Shown piece after piece: positions 1 to 11,716 of a DNA stretch of 64,000 bases. Made by a program: the position numbers and the translations under genes. This stretch comes from Owenia fusiformis (taxonomy: Eukaryota; Annelida; Polychaeta; Sabellida; Oweniidae): NCBI GenBank assembly GCA_903813345.2, contig CAIIXF020000001.1:37667366-37731365 (forward strand), given 5' to 3'. The notes below the pieces were generated by a model. It was not told the DNA's origin and made no database searches. It was given only the letters and a program-made list of their open reading frames with translations. How positions within the stretch are numbered: the first letter of the stretch is position 1; every line of letters starts with the position of its first letter.

Positions 1-1876
1 ATGTTGAAGTGTAACAAGATACTGTAGTATGAGTTTCAATATCAGCGATATATATTAAGAGATGAATGCTTTTCTTTATAAAAGGAAACTATGTTGTAAA
101 TCACCTTAACATTGCTACTGAACTTTTATATTCTTAAACACACATTTTTTATGAATTTTTTGTCTATTAAAAGTTCCTAGGATTTCATCCTTTCAGTATG
201 ACAAATAAAGGTGAACTCAATTCCCTCGCAACATGACAGTAAAAATCCATGCGGTAGTAAAGCTGAACTGATTCGTTCCTTAGGAAAAGTAGGATTCAGC
301 AAGCAACCTTTCCTTAAATTGTTTAAATATAAAATATTTTGCTTATTTCATTCAAACTGACTGAAATGGGTTCTTGGACAAAAAAACATTATGGTTCCTT
401 AAGTAATATGAGTCGGTAGGCGTAGTAGACAAAAAGGAATGTTTAAATGTTTACAATATTTTTCATTTTGTGATACTAAAATTATCTCAAGGATATGTGT
501 GTTCAGAATAGTGTCCATAAGTTCGAATGACGAATTTCACGAAAATCATTATCTATTCCGCCAAACCTCCAGAGTCAAGGATGCCTCGTCAGATGAGTGG
601 GAGTTTGATCTTGTCGACCCATCTTCAACTTGTTAGTGATGGTATCCTTGACAGGATTCGAGGTGTGACTGAGGACATTATCATCATAATAAGTTTAGTA
701 GCTAGAGTCCCTTGACTCTCCACGTGTTACTCCTTCACAAAAAGAAAATGGACACTGCCATTCACAGATCAACCAATATATAGGGCACTATGATGTCATC
801 AATGCTGCCATGAATCAATGCCTGTCAACAGAGAGACCTATTCATTATAAGTTAGGATTTAAATGTATGAATAGTGTAGGTATAGTCAGTGAAATGTCAG
901 CCAAATTAACAAAAAAACGAAAAAATGTATTAACAGTACTTTTAAGAACTATCTTATTTACTGAAAATTCCCCAATATTGCATTTCAAGAAAATTAAAGA
1001 TGTTTGCCGGAATGAACGTTTTAATGGTTTCCTAGTTTTAAAACTCCGATAGACTCCTGGGTGAGAGAGGGACCCCCCCCCCCCCCCCATGAGAGTCCCA
1101 GACTTTGAGATCAGAATTTGTATTCCAAGTAATGAAAGATTTCGGAATGGGAATTACGGTCTCATATGGACTTTTAAACCTAGAATTGATTATCAATACA
1201 CTTTCAACCGGACTATGACACCTAGGATCTATAGTCTGTATATGGTAGAGAATTATGTTACACCAGCTCTACAGGCAAAAGATGAAAAACAAATAAATGA
1301 TGTAATGTAACACTTTTATTTTATTTTTCTCCCGCTAGAAATACAAATAGTCAGTTATAAAGTCTATGAATGTCCAGTTATTGGTAAAATTGTTTTAATA
1401 ACAACCATCCACTGTTTTTAGAACGTGTCCACTTTTTCCATTTAGGTTGTAAATCCAAGATCTCCTTTCAAATCCCCTCAAACCTACTCCTTTTCCCCAT
1501 TTCTGTCATGGCGTCTCAGATTTCGTACCAAAACCATGGACCCTACAGCTACTTATTTACAAGTTTTGTTTCCACTATTTAAAAAGATATATCATTAACT
1601 CGAACAAATAAATACATATTGTATCCAATTCAAGCATATGCTTTTTCACCCCTATACATCTGATTCTGCCTTATATTAATTTGATGATAAAGAGATAGCT
1701 AAGTCATTTTACGATACTTGCATGATCATCTCCAAGTGTTAGTTTTTACTAAGGGGCCCCCGACACCACACTTGTACTGGAGATATGATAAGATCATTCG
1801 ACTTGAGTTTAGGTGATGTTAGTATTTCAATGTAATCATGCAAATACTTGAATCAAATCGAGGATGAAAACACATA
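1..1876. other. Non-coding stretch, no gene recognised
   Basis: I see no splice-bounded coding segment and no recognisable protein similarity here. The short open frames (for example around 439-715 and 810-1310) have no domain-like composition. A run of about 18 C residues lies near 1071-1088. Confidence 0.5.
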
Positions 1877-2697
1877 CACTCCCCTCCATAAGTTTGGCAA
1901 CCTTAGCTCCCAAATTGAACTACGTGTTAAAGCCTCTTTACGTTTGAATTTTTATTTACTTAACCGGCGATGAAATAACTTATAATATTGATGGAAACGT
2001 AACTTGACTTTATTTCCAATATCTCCCAATTTTCTCAGTTTTTTCCTCAATTACAATAGGTCGAAAATTGATGATAAATTTGATGAATTTTTGAAAACCG
2101 TCATTCCCATGTAATCCAATGGAAATTGAGGGTTCGGGGCAAATCAAAAATCAGGATATCTTTTCGATAAAAGATTCAGCAAAAATATTTCTATATAGAA
2201 AAATGAATTATCTACCATTTTTGTACACTAAGTGTTTAGTTTATTTGATGTATACTAAAGTTATAGCGCTTCAAAGTCATTTTTGAAAATAATTTTAATA
2301 ATAAAGCCTTATAACTTTGTCGAACCTGAAGAAACATGTCAATTTTTGGTTAAATAAAGTTAGCAAATTCAATTGCCTGTCTATCTCGTATTTTTGCAAG
2401 GACTCAGATGAATGAATATTGTGTCATGTGACTTGCAGCAAACCTACCATTTCCATTGGTTAATCGGAATGTCGATTTTCAAAGATTCATCAAATTTATC
2501 ATAAATTTTCGACTTATTGTAATTGAGGAAAAAATTTAGAACATTTGGAGGTATTCGAAATAAAGTCAAATTACGTTTCCATCAATAGTATTTTCATCGC
2601 AGGTTAAGTAAATAAAAATTCAAAGGTAAAGAGGCTTTAAATAACACGTAGTTCAATGGGGGCGGAGCTAAGGTTGACAAACGTATGGAGGGGAGTG
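1877..2697. mobile_element. TIR/foldback MITE, CACTCCCCTCC family, copy 1
   Basis: The element begins CACTCCCCTCCATA and ends with the inverse (GGAGGGGAGTG), and is flanked by TA on both sides. The two halves are inverted copies of each other over several hundred bases, for example the block containing ACGTGTTAAAGCCTC on the left and its complement on the right. A second copy lies at 21224-22098. The TA duplication suggests Tc1/mariner-type mobilisation (inference). There is no transposase, so it is non-autonomous. Confidence 0.85.
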
Positions 2698-4385
2698 TAT
2701 CTATGCTTAATATTACCGGTGGAATGGGGGTCGAATCGAGAAAGCCCAGATAAAGTATGCATGCCTATTTAATACCAAAGACCTCATAGGTATGTAAACA
2801 GTTAATAATTTGTACAAGTGTTTACAGGGGTAAAAAGTATACATGTATTCATATATGAAAGACCTTTTATAGTATTTCAATGAGCATTGGCAGGAGAACA
2901 TTACATTTTATAGTTTATTCTTAACACAGGAATAGATTAATGCTGCGTGTGTGTATCTGTGGTACTAAAAGGATAGAATCGATTCTATGTGCACGTTTTG
3001 GACAAACTTCATTTTGATAATGTTTTAAGAGAGTCTAGTCAAACACCAACTTTAATATTGGATACATATGTGTCACATAAGGACATCCCTAATTTAAGCA
3101 TCCCTGGAGCAACACAAAATAATACAAAATATAAAAGATCCAGCTGGTAGGTAAGCGCAGTTTATCACGATTCTAATATTCAAATGTAAATAGGTTCAAA
3201 TGATGGTATTAATTATTTTGAGACTTCTTTCTAGACGATATCATATCCACAAAGTATGAACCGGTAAAATGTTTAGTTTCCGAAGACTGCTACATTATCA
3301 TTAAAATGCGTCCACTCGGCATGTTCATGTTTACATAAACTATTTATTTGATTGGGTTATAATGTGTAAACATTAATTTGTTTAAAGAACAAGTTTTGTA
3401 ACTTCAACCGGGTTAGTAACGCAGCAACTTATGCACATAATATATAATAGTAGTTGGATGACTTCCTTTCCAATGAAGGAGGGAATGTAGTCTTTTTCAA
3501 CTTGCTTCAAATTGACCAATTTGTTTTTTCAAAATCATCTTGACAAGTTCTCAAAAATTCAAATCCAGCTTAAGCTTGAACTCATAAAATAGTGAGCAAC
3601 TAGGTGGTGACATTTTGCTGGGATCTGCTATTCTCTGCAAAACAAAGGCGTGCGTAATGCATTACGGGTATTTTACCTCTATGTGATATTCAGGTCTTTG
3701 AGATATATCGATTGTATAATTAAAATTGCCAATTAATTAAAGGCTCCATGCAACTTTTGAAATGAAGAATCAAAGTTCATTAAACATTCTTCTTTAGAGT
3801 GCAAAACACACCATCTTTTAACACCAATGCGTAGATTGAAAAGAACAAACTATTTCTATGCTGGTGTACATTTATATGTTTTATGTTATCACTTGCATGT
3901 GGTTACGAAAGCTTTGTTGCACAACACAACAAATCCTTTGGGTTTGGGTCAATAAATTTGTTTATATAATTAACTAAGTCATTACATAATATTGTGCAAG
4001 TTTGTGAATAATTTCGAAGGGTGGATGGTTGGGGAATGGAATGGTTTTGATGCTGGGTTCTGTAACACCTTTCCCCTTTGGCACTTGTGCTTACACATGT
4101 ATCAATAAAAATGTGATATTTAATGTGCCAATTGAGCATATTAAGAGTGCACACTAAGTGACGCCACCGTGATGTGTCACAAAAAGTGCAAAAAGGTTTT
4201 GAAAATAACAAAAAAAGATTTTCTGCCAATTTGATTGCTCAACGAGGTTGAAAAGAAAAGTATATTATGTTCTAATGTTTTTTGTTTCTATGAGAGCACA
4301 CACAAAACATACGTTGAGTGAACAGTGTAATTACAAACAACAGGCTTTAGAATACAAAGCGTAGTGTGATAATAAGCTGCACACT
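2698..4385. other. Non-coding stretch, no gene recognised
   Basis: AT-rich sequence without identifiable exons. A 108-codon minus-strand frame at 3903-4229 has no recognisable domain and I do not call it a gene. Confidence 0.5.
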
Positions 4386-5215
4386 ACCACTGCTGCATGT
4401 ACATATTACTAATTTACTAGGGCTCCCAAAGAGTGGATAGGGAGGTTGTGTTTGTCACTTTTAAATTTTACATTTCTGGTTTCATTCGTTTAGCCAATCA
4501 AAACATTGGAAAACAATAAATTGTCTGTTATGTACAATCAATTTTGTTCAGTTTTGATTTGTTGTCAGAATAAAGTTACGTTCATCTGAATCCATGTATC
4601 AAAACAAAAACCCTATTTTCACTTCAAAATACTTCAGTGAGATGAAGGCTCGGAATTGTCACAGGCAATAACTTATTGTCGTATTCGTTATTTTATCTTC
4701 TCGATAGTAGCATTTAGTCGCACATTTGATGCCAGGTCACCTTGTCGCGTACCTCTTGGGGAACCCCACATTTATGTGTGTACTCATGGAAGTAAATTCC
4801 CCGGTGTAGCTGAGAGCCACAAACTTTTCAACAGGTTCGAAATGACCGATTTCTCTCATATATACTCTAAATATTTTATTATTTAGCACCTACAAAGTAT
4901 TGCTAATAACCATATGTAATTTCAATAAGGAAACTTATCTGGCTACATATAAATTCAATATCAACACTAGCTCTTCTCTCAACACGTCCTGGCTTACCTT
5001 GTGGTGACAAACCCTGGATTTTCGCTATTTATAGTTTATCAACACCTGGACGCATGCGCATTTTATACTTTATCGGGCACTTTAAAGTTTAAAACGCATT
5101 TTTCTCTCTCTCATTTTTGACAACAACCTCTTAAATAAATTTCTAAATAGCTTCACGATTTTTCAAACGTTTTGGTGAAAATATAGGCCAAAGTGGTTTA
5201 AACTTCACATAGAGC
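4386..5215 (+). repeat. Dispersed ~0.8 kb repeat, copy A
   Basis: A near-identical copy lies in opposite orientation at about 59447-60175, some 54 kb away. Matching landmarks are GGGCTCCCAAAGAGTGGATA at one end and CACCTGGACGCATGCGCATT at the other. Both copies keep a 76-77 codon open frame (4656-4886 here). It matches no protein family I know, and with so little divergence between copies the open frame is weak evidence for coding. Confidence 0.75.
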
Positions 5216-7279
5216 CTTTAAGAGAGGTGTGCATCGTTGCCATCCCCATTTCATTCAAAGTAACCCGTTTTGAATGGATGTGTCACATAAGTGCCGTCAG
5301 CTAATATGGACACCTAGATGATTCGAATCTCGTGCCATTAGGATCTGTCGGTAATGTTAACTTTGACAAGTATTTTCTATTTGTTTGTGATGTTCATTTG
5401 TTTGTATCGTTTTAAGGCATGGTGATTAAGGCATGGTGATTTATTATTATCGGAAAGATATTTCAATTATAAATGGTTGCCATTGCCTTTGATGTCCCAT
5501 GTCAGAAACTGCTTTATACAATATCATAAAAGGGGAGTTTCAGAAAGCATTTTCCTGCCCGAACTAGAAGCCCGTTTTTTATGAGAATCGCATTTTCTCC
5601 AGTGAAGGATGAGTGTAAATTAAACCATTTATCATATAACCCTTACAAAATCTTGGTTTTTACTCGGGCGAAATATTAAATGGAATTGCTAGATTTATTT
5701 TTAATAAAAACTGACTTCACCTTGCTAACGTGTAGAAAAGCACAGTAGACATATATACTAGTGTTTAAACTGCTTCTTTATTCTGTACATTAATATTCCA
5801 TAAATACCAAATAAAACAAACAATTTACCAAACCTTTACCCAATCTATCGAATGTTTTTTTATTTTATCAAATGTAATAATCTATACAATTTATATTCGC
5901 TAAATAGTTTCACTTGTTCTTTGTATTGACATTCACATTTGATATTTATACATGTATTTATGTGATGCAGCGAATCAATTTGTTTTCCTTAACGCACGTA
6001 TAATTCAATTAATTATTTGTACATTCGGTATTTAAATTATTTATATTCGGTAAATACCGAATGCCACATTCGATAAATTTCGTTATTTTTCGATAATTTA
6101 CGAGACTTTCAGTCACGTGATATATTTGTACTATGTAGAATAGCTGCGCGGCCATTTTGCAAATCTCGAAGTCACGTGACAAAATATCGAACAACAACGC
6201 AAGTTATCGAATATTACTTTATTGCATTCGGTAAATAGCAAATTAGCTTTCGGTAAAATGCATTAACTATGTCATAGAAAAATAAACCATTTGGTAAATA
6301 TAGGCAAACTTATTTCGGTAGGGTTCAAATAGAAATTCCATATTGTGCATATAATATGTTACTCTTAAGGAATACCATAACAATCTACGCAAAAAATATC
6401 ATTTAACGAATGAAATATGTAATTTAATGCACATAGTATTAAGTGATTGGCTATTTTGAAAACTTAATTTGCTGTAACAAACAAATAAACGTTTTTACCG
6501 AATGGAAAAATGATTTAGCGAATATAAATATTTCATATATCGAATATATTTGAATTTAATGAATAAAGAAGCAAAAATAATGCCATAGACATATTCAGTT
6601 GAAGGAATCATGTCCTAAATGATGGTCTATGATATAAAAAGCCAAAAAAGAAAAGAAGTCCTATTCTCATAAGGTTCTTGGATATTAAGTTATCAAAATT
6701 TACCTTTTCAAGAAAAAATTGTTAGCAACCATCTCGAAAAATTCTTCTTGTGTCCCTGAAGTACCAGATATGTCAACTGGAACGTCTGGTATGACATTTT
6801 TGCGCCTACTGACAGCAATTCCGATTTGAGAGGCCATTCTAGAAATTTATTCTCGAGCACATACGAGTATAAATCCGTAAACAGGTTAGTATTTTTAGTA
6901 TGAAATGATGAACGGACGGACAGATTGCTTCTCTATATTCCTATTTGAACTTCGGTGGAATGTTAGTTAAAAGAGTTGATCCATCGCTGTTTCAAATTTT
7001 TTATATCGAAGTTTGAAACGGTTGTGTCACACAAATTATAAATAATTATATGGGACCGCTTTAATTCTGTCGGCGATGTTACCTTCGATGAGTCTTCTAT
7101 TCGCCACGGATGTACATCTAGGTTTATGAATGCCTTTTAGTGAATAGTACTTTAGTACAGGGACTGTATATAGTGGTCCAATGCGACATTTCTCGTCGTT
7201 TCTCATCATATTATCATATTGTTTATTCTCTACTCATAAGCTTTATGTTTGCATTTGCAGATTTATTAGCGAATCTGAA
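5216..7279. other. AT-rich non-coding region with TTCGGTAAATA-type repeats
   Basis: No gene seen. From about 5850 to 6560 the motif TTCGGTAAATA and its complement, and related strings such as ATTCGGTA and TACCGAAT, recur on both strands. This gives many short inverted repeats in very AT-rich DNA. The stretch just before 7280 could hold the promoter or 5' untranslated exon of the EGF-domain gene; a splice acceptor-like TTTGCAG sits at 7254-7260. Confidence 0.45.
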
Positions 7280-8958
7280 ATGAGGAAGTTAACAGGATGC
7301 GAGGGATTTATCTTGGGAATATTTGTACTCTTAGCAATAGGTGTAATCGTACTTGCGGCATTCTTATCACTTGGTTACCTATATAGAACAGGTAAATATA
7401 AAGTAGTTATTCACCAGGAGTGATTTTATATGGAGAATATTACAAGGATGATATCAATATTAACCGAGGAATATTACCCAAATCATCCCGACAAGTGGAT
7501 AACGACCTTTTACCATGGTCAAGAGCAATATCTGTATGCTCTGACAATGGTATGAAGCTCAGTATATATATATCATAAACGAAGCATTATCTGAACTACC
7601 ATATTTATGGTGGTTCCAACTTCTAACTATGACCACAATTTTGATTTTTGTTACACATAGATTGACAAAATGTCACAGCATTGCCCTGAAATTGCAAACA
7701 TTTCCTTTCAAACAATCCGATAATTTTGTTAATGCAGAATTCCTCCAAAGTTGATAGTCGTGATTCTTAAACTTGACTCTTAAGGTAAAGTCCCAACAAA
7801 TTAAAGAATATTATGCATTGTCTATATCACCTCAAAAATGTCGCAAGCATGCACATACATGACATTATGATTGTAGAATGTGACCATAGTCCCTGTGGCG
7901 TTCATGGTACATGTGAAGTTAAGCAAGGAAATGGAAGAAATTTTCCTGTCTGCAATTGTGAAAAAGGCTACCAAGGTCATACATGTGAAGGTAAGTTGAT
8001 TTGTATATGCTTCTTGATCAGTTGCTTTCCCTTTTCCGTAATGCAACTACATTTTACTATTTCGCCTAATTAACCTTACCTTTCGCCGAGAGGGTTATTT
8101 TTCAAGGGAACAATGACTTAAGTTACCCCATCTATATTTGTCTATCAGTTAGTACTGCTGCATTGAACTATCTCTAACAAGTTAAAATGCAGATTTTGTC
8201 ATCTAACTTAATATTCTAACGTCATTGCAAAAATATTCTGATTTAAAGAATGTTTGAATTGAAAAATGTAAATATACCACAGCAATGCCATAAGGACAAA
8301 TCCATGATAGAAGGACTATAGAAGGAACACACTGGTTTGAATCCGTAATAGCTATCATGGATCCCAATTCCTAATAAACAACGCAACTTTATTCCATTAT
8401 ACATTTATTCATAATAGTACTACCTACAGATTAATACCCCTGATTTCGAGTCTAGAAAAGATAGATAAACAAGCCCTGCTTCAATGAAGTGGAATTTTTA
8501 CACAATGTAAAACATCATCCCCTCATTTTACTCATGGATGCTGGACAAATTATCTAAAAATCAAAAGTATATCGTGAAATAAATACACATCGATCACAAT
8601 AGGATGAACAAGAATACATTCAATAGAATAAAATGGAAAGTGAAACCTTTGACCTCTATGATAATCTCCATGTGTCCATTGAAACACCTGGCCACATTAA
8701 TAGGTTGTAAATATCTTCATCGCAAAATAAGAGATGTAATTGATTAAAATCATGGTAAATATGAGAACTATGAATACATTTCTAAAAAAGATTCAATAGC
8801 CTTATTAGTTTATATTTTCAGATTCAAATCTTGCAGAAGCATCGCGTATAAGCGGCGTTTCATTTCTAATCTTTGTCTCTGTCATTTTCCAAGGGATGCT
8901 ATATTTTTGGTACAAATCGCAAAAACGCTTAAATGCATGGACAATAGAAATAAACTAG
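7280..8958 (+). CDS. Single-EGF-domain membrane protein (3 exons), or N-terminal exons of the adjacent peptidase
   Basis: Three exons join with canonical splice sites in phase 1: 7280-7391, 7877-7990 and 8822-8958, giving 120 residues. Residues 1-9 are short and basic (MRKLTGCEG). Residues 10-34 form a strongly hydrophobic segment, either a type II signal anchor or an uncleaved signal peptide. Exon 2 is a complete EGF module with six cysteines (C-DHSP-C, GVHGTC, then VCNC and GYQGHTC), bounded by phase-1 introns as is typical of EGF cassettes. Exon 3 encodes a linker, a second hydrophobic segment (GVSFLIFVSVIFQGMLYF) and a basic tail. Its stop codon TAG (8956-8958) lies in the first bases of the adjacent repeat. 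The membrane-proximal single EGF domain recalls EGF-family ligands, but no specific family is recognised. Alternatively exons 1-2 splice on to the peptidase at 16725-32404 and exon 3 is an alternative terminal exon. The 5' UTR was not located. Confidence 0.6.
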
Positions 8959-10539
8959 ACTTTTGAAGATTGCAAGCAATCTCACGGAGGCCCTCTTAGG
9001 CATTTTTGACAATTTGAAGGTCAACTAAAGGACAAATATCAAATCTGAGGTCAGATGTGAACTCCTGAGAACTTGAAGATGATTTTCAAAAAACGATTTT
9101 GTCAATTTGAAGCGAGTTTAAATTTGACCTTGAAATATTTCGAAATTGACCTTTTTTCAGCTTTTGAACTCTTATATCTCAAACTGGGACAAAATTCCAT
9201 TAGAAAGTCAATTGCTAATATGTGTAGAACCCTTAGAGGAATGTGTATATTTCTACTTCGGATTAAAAATATCGGTTTGTAGTCTCGAACTTTGCGAAAC
9301 TTAGATAGCACAGTTTGTGACCTAATTTCATGATCTTGACCTTTGACCCTGAAAAGTTTTACTTTTTTAGACCTCAGTAGGTCTTTTGTAACTAGATAAC
9401 GGCAACTCCGCGGAGTAGCAAATCCCAACGAACAAAATATCAATTACCGAATTCCAATCAAATATACTCATTACTTTCGTTGAAAATGAAAAAATTAGAT
9501 TTTAGAATTGCAAATTCCTGCAAAGCAGCCATTTTGAATTTTCTCAGGTACAAATCTGAAAAATAATACCATTATTGTGATCTACTCCAAAATTCCTTCA
9601 ATTTGAGTATAATATAGCCATACTTTGAAGGGATCGAAAAATTATTGCGAAATCGTACATTAGACAGCCATTTTGAATTTTACGAGGCTCGAATCAGAAA
9701 AAAGATAAAAATATTTGCAATCTACTCTTAATTGCCTTTCATTTGAGTATAATAAAGCTATACTTCAGAAAGATCTAAAAATAAGCGAAAATTTCTGTTT
9801 TCCTGTCCCCCCATACATGGCCCCTGGGGGTCAGGATGAAAAACACGGAATATATGTGAAATAGATAAATGTTGTGAATACACTACCAAAATTTCAAACA
9901 ATAATATTAATTACTTTGGTTTAGAATGAAAAAATTATAATTTTTGCGAAAAAGTCCCGTCATTTTTAAAGCGGCGGCCATCTTGAAAAATTTTTTTTTT
10001 GCCTAAAACTATTCACCAATATACATCTTTCCACTAAATATGAAGAAAATCTGTCAACTAGTATTTGAGTTATCTTCCGGACAGACGGACGGACGGACGT
10101 ACCGACGAGAGGTAAATGTGGGACAATCATGATATGGGGTCATTGTTTTGATTGTGGGTTCTTGTAAAATTGGACCCATAGACTTTGCACTATAACTGAC
10201 CCCATAATATAGTTCCATCAGAAAGAAGTTCCAGCAAAATTGCAAATGGTGGGCTTTTTATAATTAAAGATTATAGATTGGATTTTAAAAATAGCCAGCA
10301 TTTTGAAAAAAATCGTTGTTGCATATTTCTATGAATTATTAACAAAATCCATCAAATGATTCTCAAGTTATGGCCTGAAACGAGAAAAAAATCGCGTAAA
10401 TCGCTGTCATTTTTAAAATAGCAACCATTTTGAAAAATCACCCTCAAGCAGAGGTGGTATTATCATTAGATATAATCTCACAAAATATAGAAATACGAAT
10501 CATCCTTCACAAATTAGTACAAGGCATTAACATGACAAA

Positions 10540-11560
10540 ATGTCACCACCTAAAACAATTTGGTCAATTTAAAGCAAGTTGGAAAATACCTTTTGACCTT
10601 GAGAAGGTCATTGAAGGTCATTGGAGGTCAAATCTAAAGTCAGATTTGAACTTCTGAGAACTTGTAAAGTCAAATTTGAACTTCTGAAAAGATGTAGATG
10701 ATTTTGAAAAAAAAATTTGGTCAATTTGAAGCAAGTTGAAAACAGACCTTTTTTGACCTTGAGAAGGTCATTAAAGGTCAAATGTCAAATCTAAAGTCAG
10801 ATTTGAATTTCTGAGAACATGTAGATGATTTTGAAAAAAAAATAAGTCAATTTGAAGCAAGTTGAAAAAGACCTTTTTGACCTTTTTTGACCTTGAGAAG
10901 GTCATTGAAGGTCAAATGTCAAATCTAAAGTCATATTTGAATTTCTGAGAACATGTAGATGATTTTGAAAAAAAAATTTAGTCAATTTGAAGCAAGTTGA
11001 AAAAAGACCTTTTTGACCTTTTTTGACTTTGAGAAGGTCATTGAAGGTCAAATGTCAAATCTTAAGTCAAATCTAAAGTCAGATTTGAATTTCTGAGAAC
11101 ACGTAGATGATTTTGAAAAAATTTTTTAGTCAATTTGAAGCAAGTTGAAAACAGACCTTTTTGACCTTTTTTGACCTTGAGAAGGTCAAATGTCAAATCT
11201 GAAGTCAGATTTGAATTTCTGAGAACACGTAGATTATTTTGAAAAAAAAATTTAGTCAATTTGAAGCAATTTGAAAACAGACCTTTTTGACCTTTTTTGA
11301 CCTTGAGAAGGTCATTGAAGGTCAAATGTCAAATCTTAAGTCAGATTTGAAGGTGAAATGTCAAATCTAAAGTCAGATTTGAATTTCTGAGAACATGTAG
11401 ATGATTTTGAAAAAAAAATTAGTCAATGTGAAGCAAGTTGAAAAAAGACCTTTTTGACCTTGAGAAGGTCATTGAAGGTCAAATCTAAAGTCAGATTTGA
11501 ACTTCTGAGAACATGTAGATGATTTAGAAAAAAATTGAAGTCAGTCTAAACAGTATTTGT
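10540..11560 (+). repeat. Tandem array, ~130-170 bp units
   Basis: Roughly seven consecutive imperfect copies of a unit containing GTCAATTTGAAGCAAGTTGA, then one or more TTTTTGACC, then GAGAAGGTCATTGAAGGTCA, then TCAGATTTGAATTTCTGAGA and GTAGATGATTTTGAAAA. Unit starts fall near 10560, 10715, 10846, 10977, 11128, 11254 and 11425. Diverged single copies also occur inside a CSE1L intron (37125-37270 and 37740-37840), there split by a hAT MITE. Confidence 0.85.
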
Positions 11561-11693
11561 TAAGTTATAGGAAGTTGTAAGAAATTGTTACAGACGCCGG
11601 ATGCCAACCTCCAACCACCAACCGCCGTCGCAAAAAAATGTAGACCATAACAATATGTCACCACTTTTGGTGGTGACATAAAAATGCAAATCA

Positions 11694-11716
11694 NNNNNNN
11701 NNNNNNNNNNNNNNNN
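11694..11716. other. Assembly gap (23 N)
   Basis: A run of 23 undetermined bases inside the repeat block. Repeat copy number around it should not be trusted. Confidence 1.

Noticed and set aside
3903-4229. 108-codon minus-strand frame
   Set aside because: No domain, no splice context, composition typical of random AT-rich sequence.
11062-11325. 87-codon repetitive minus-strand frame (LLKVKKGQKGLFS repeated)
   Set aside because: It is the translation of the AGGTCA-type tandem array, not a repeat protein gene.
10540-11560. CRISPR-like appearance of regularly spaced repeats
   Set aside because: Units are 130-170 bp, imperfect and contiguous without unique spacers, in an animal genome.
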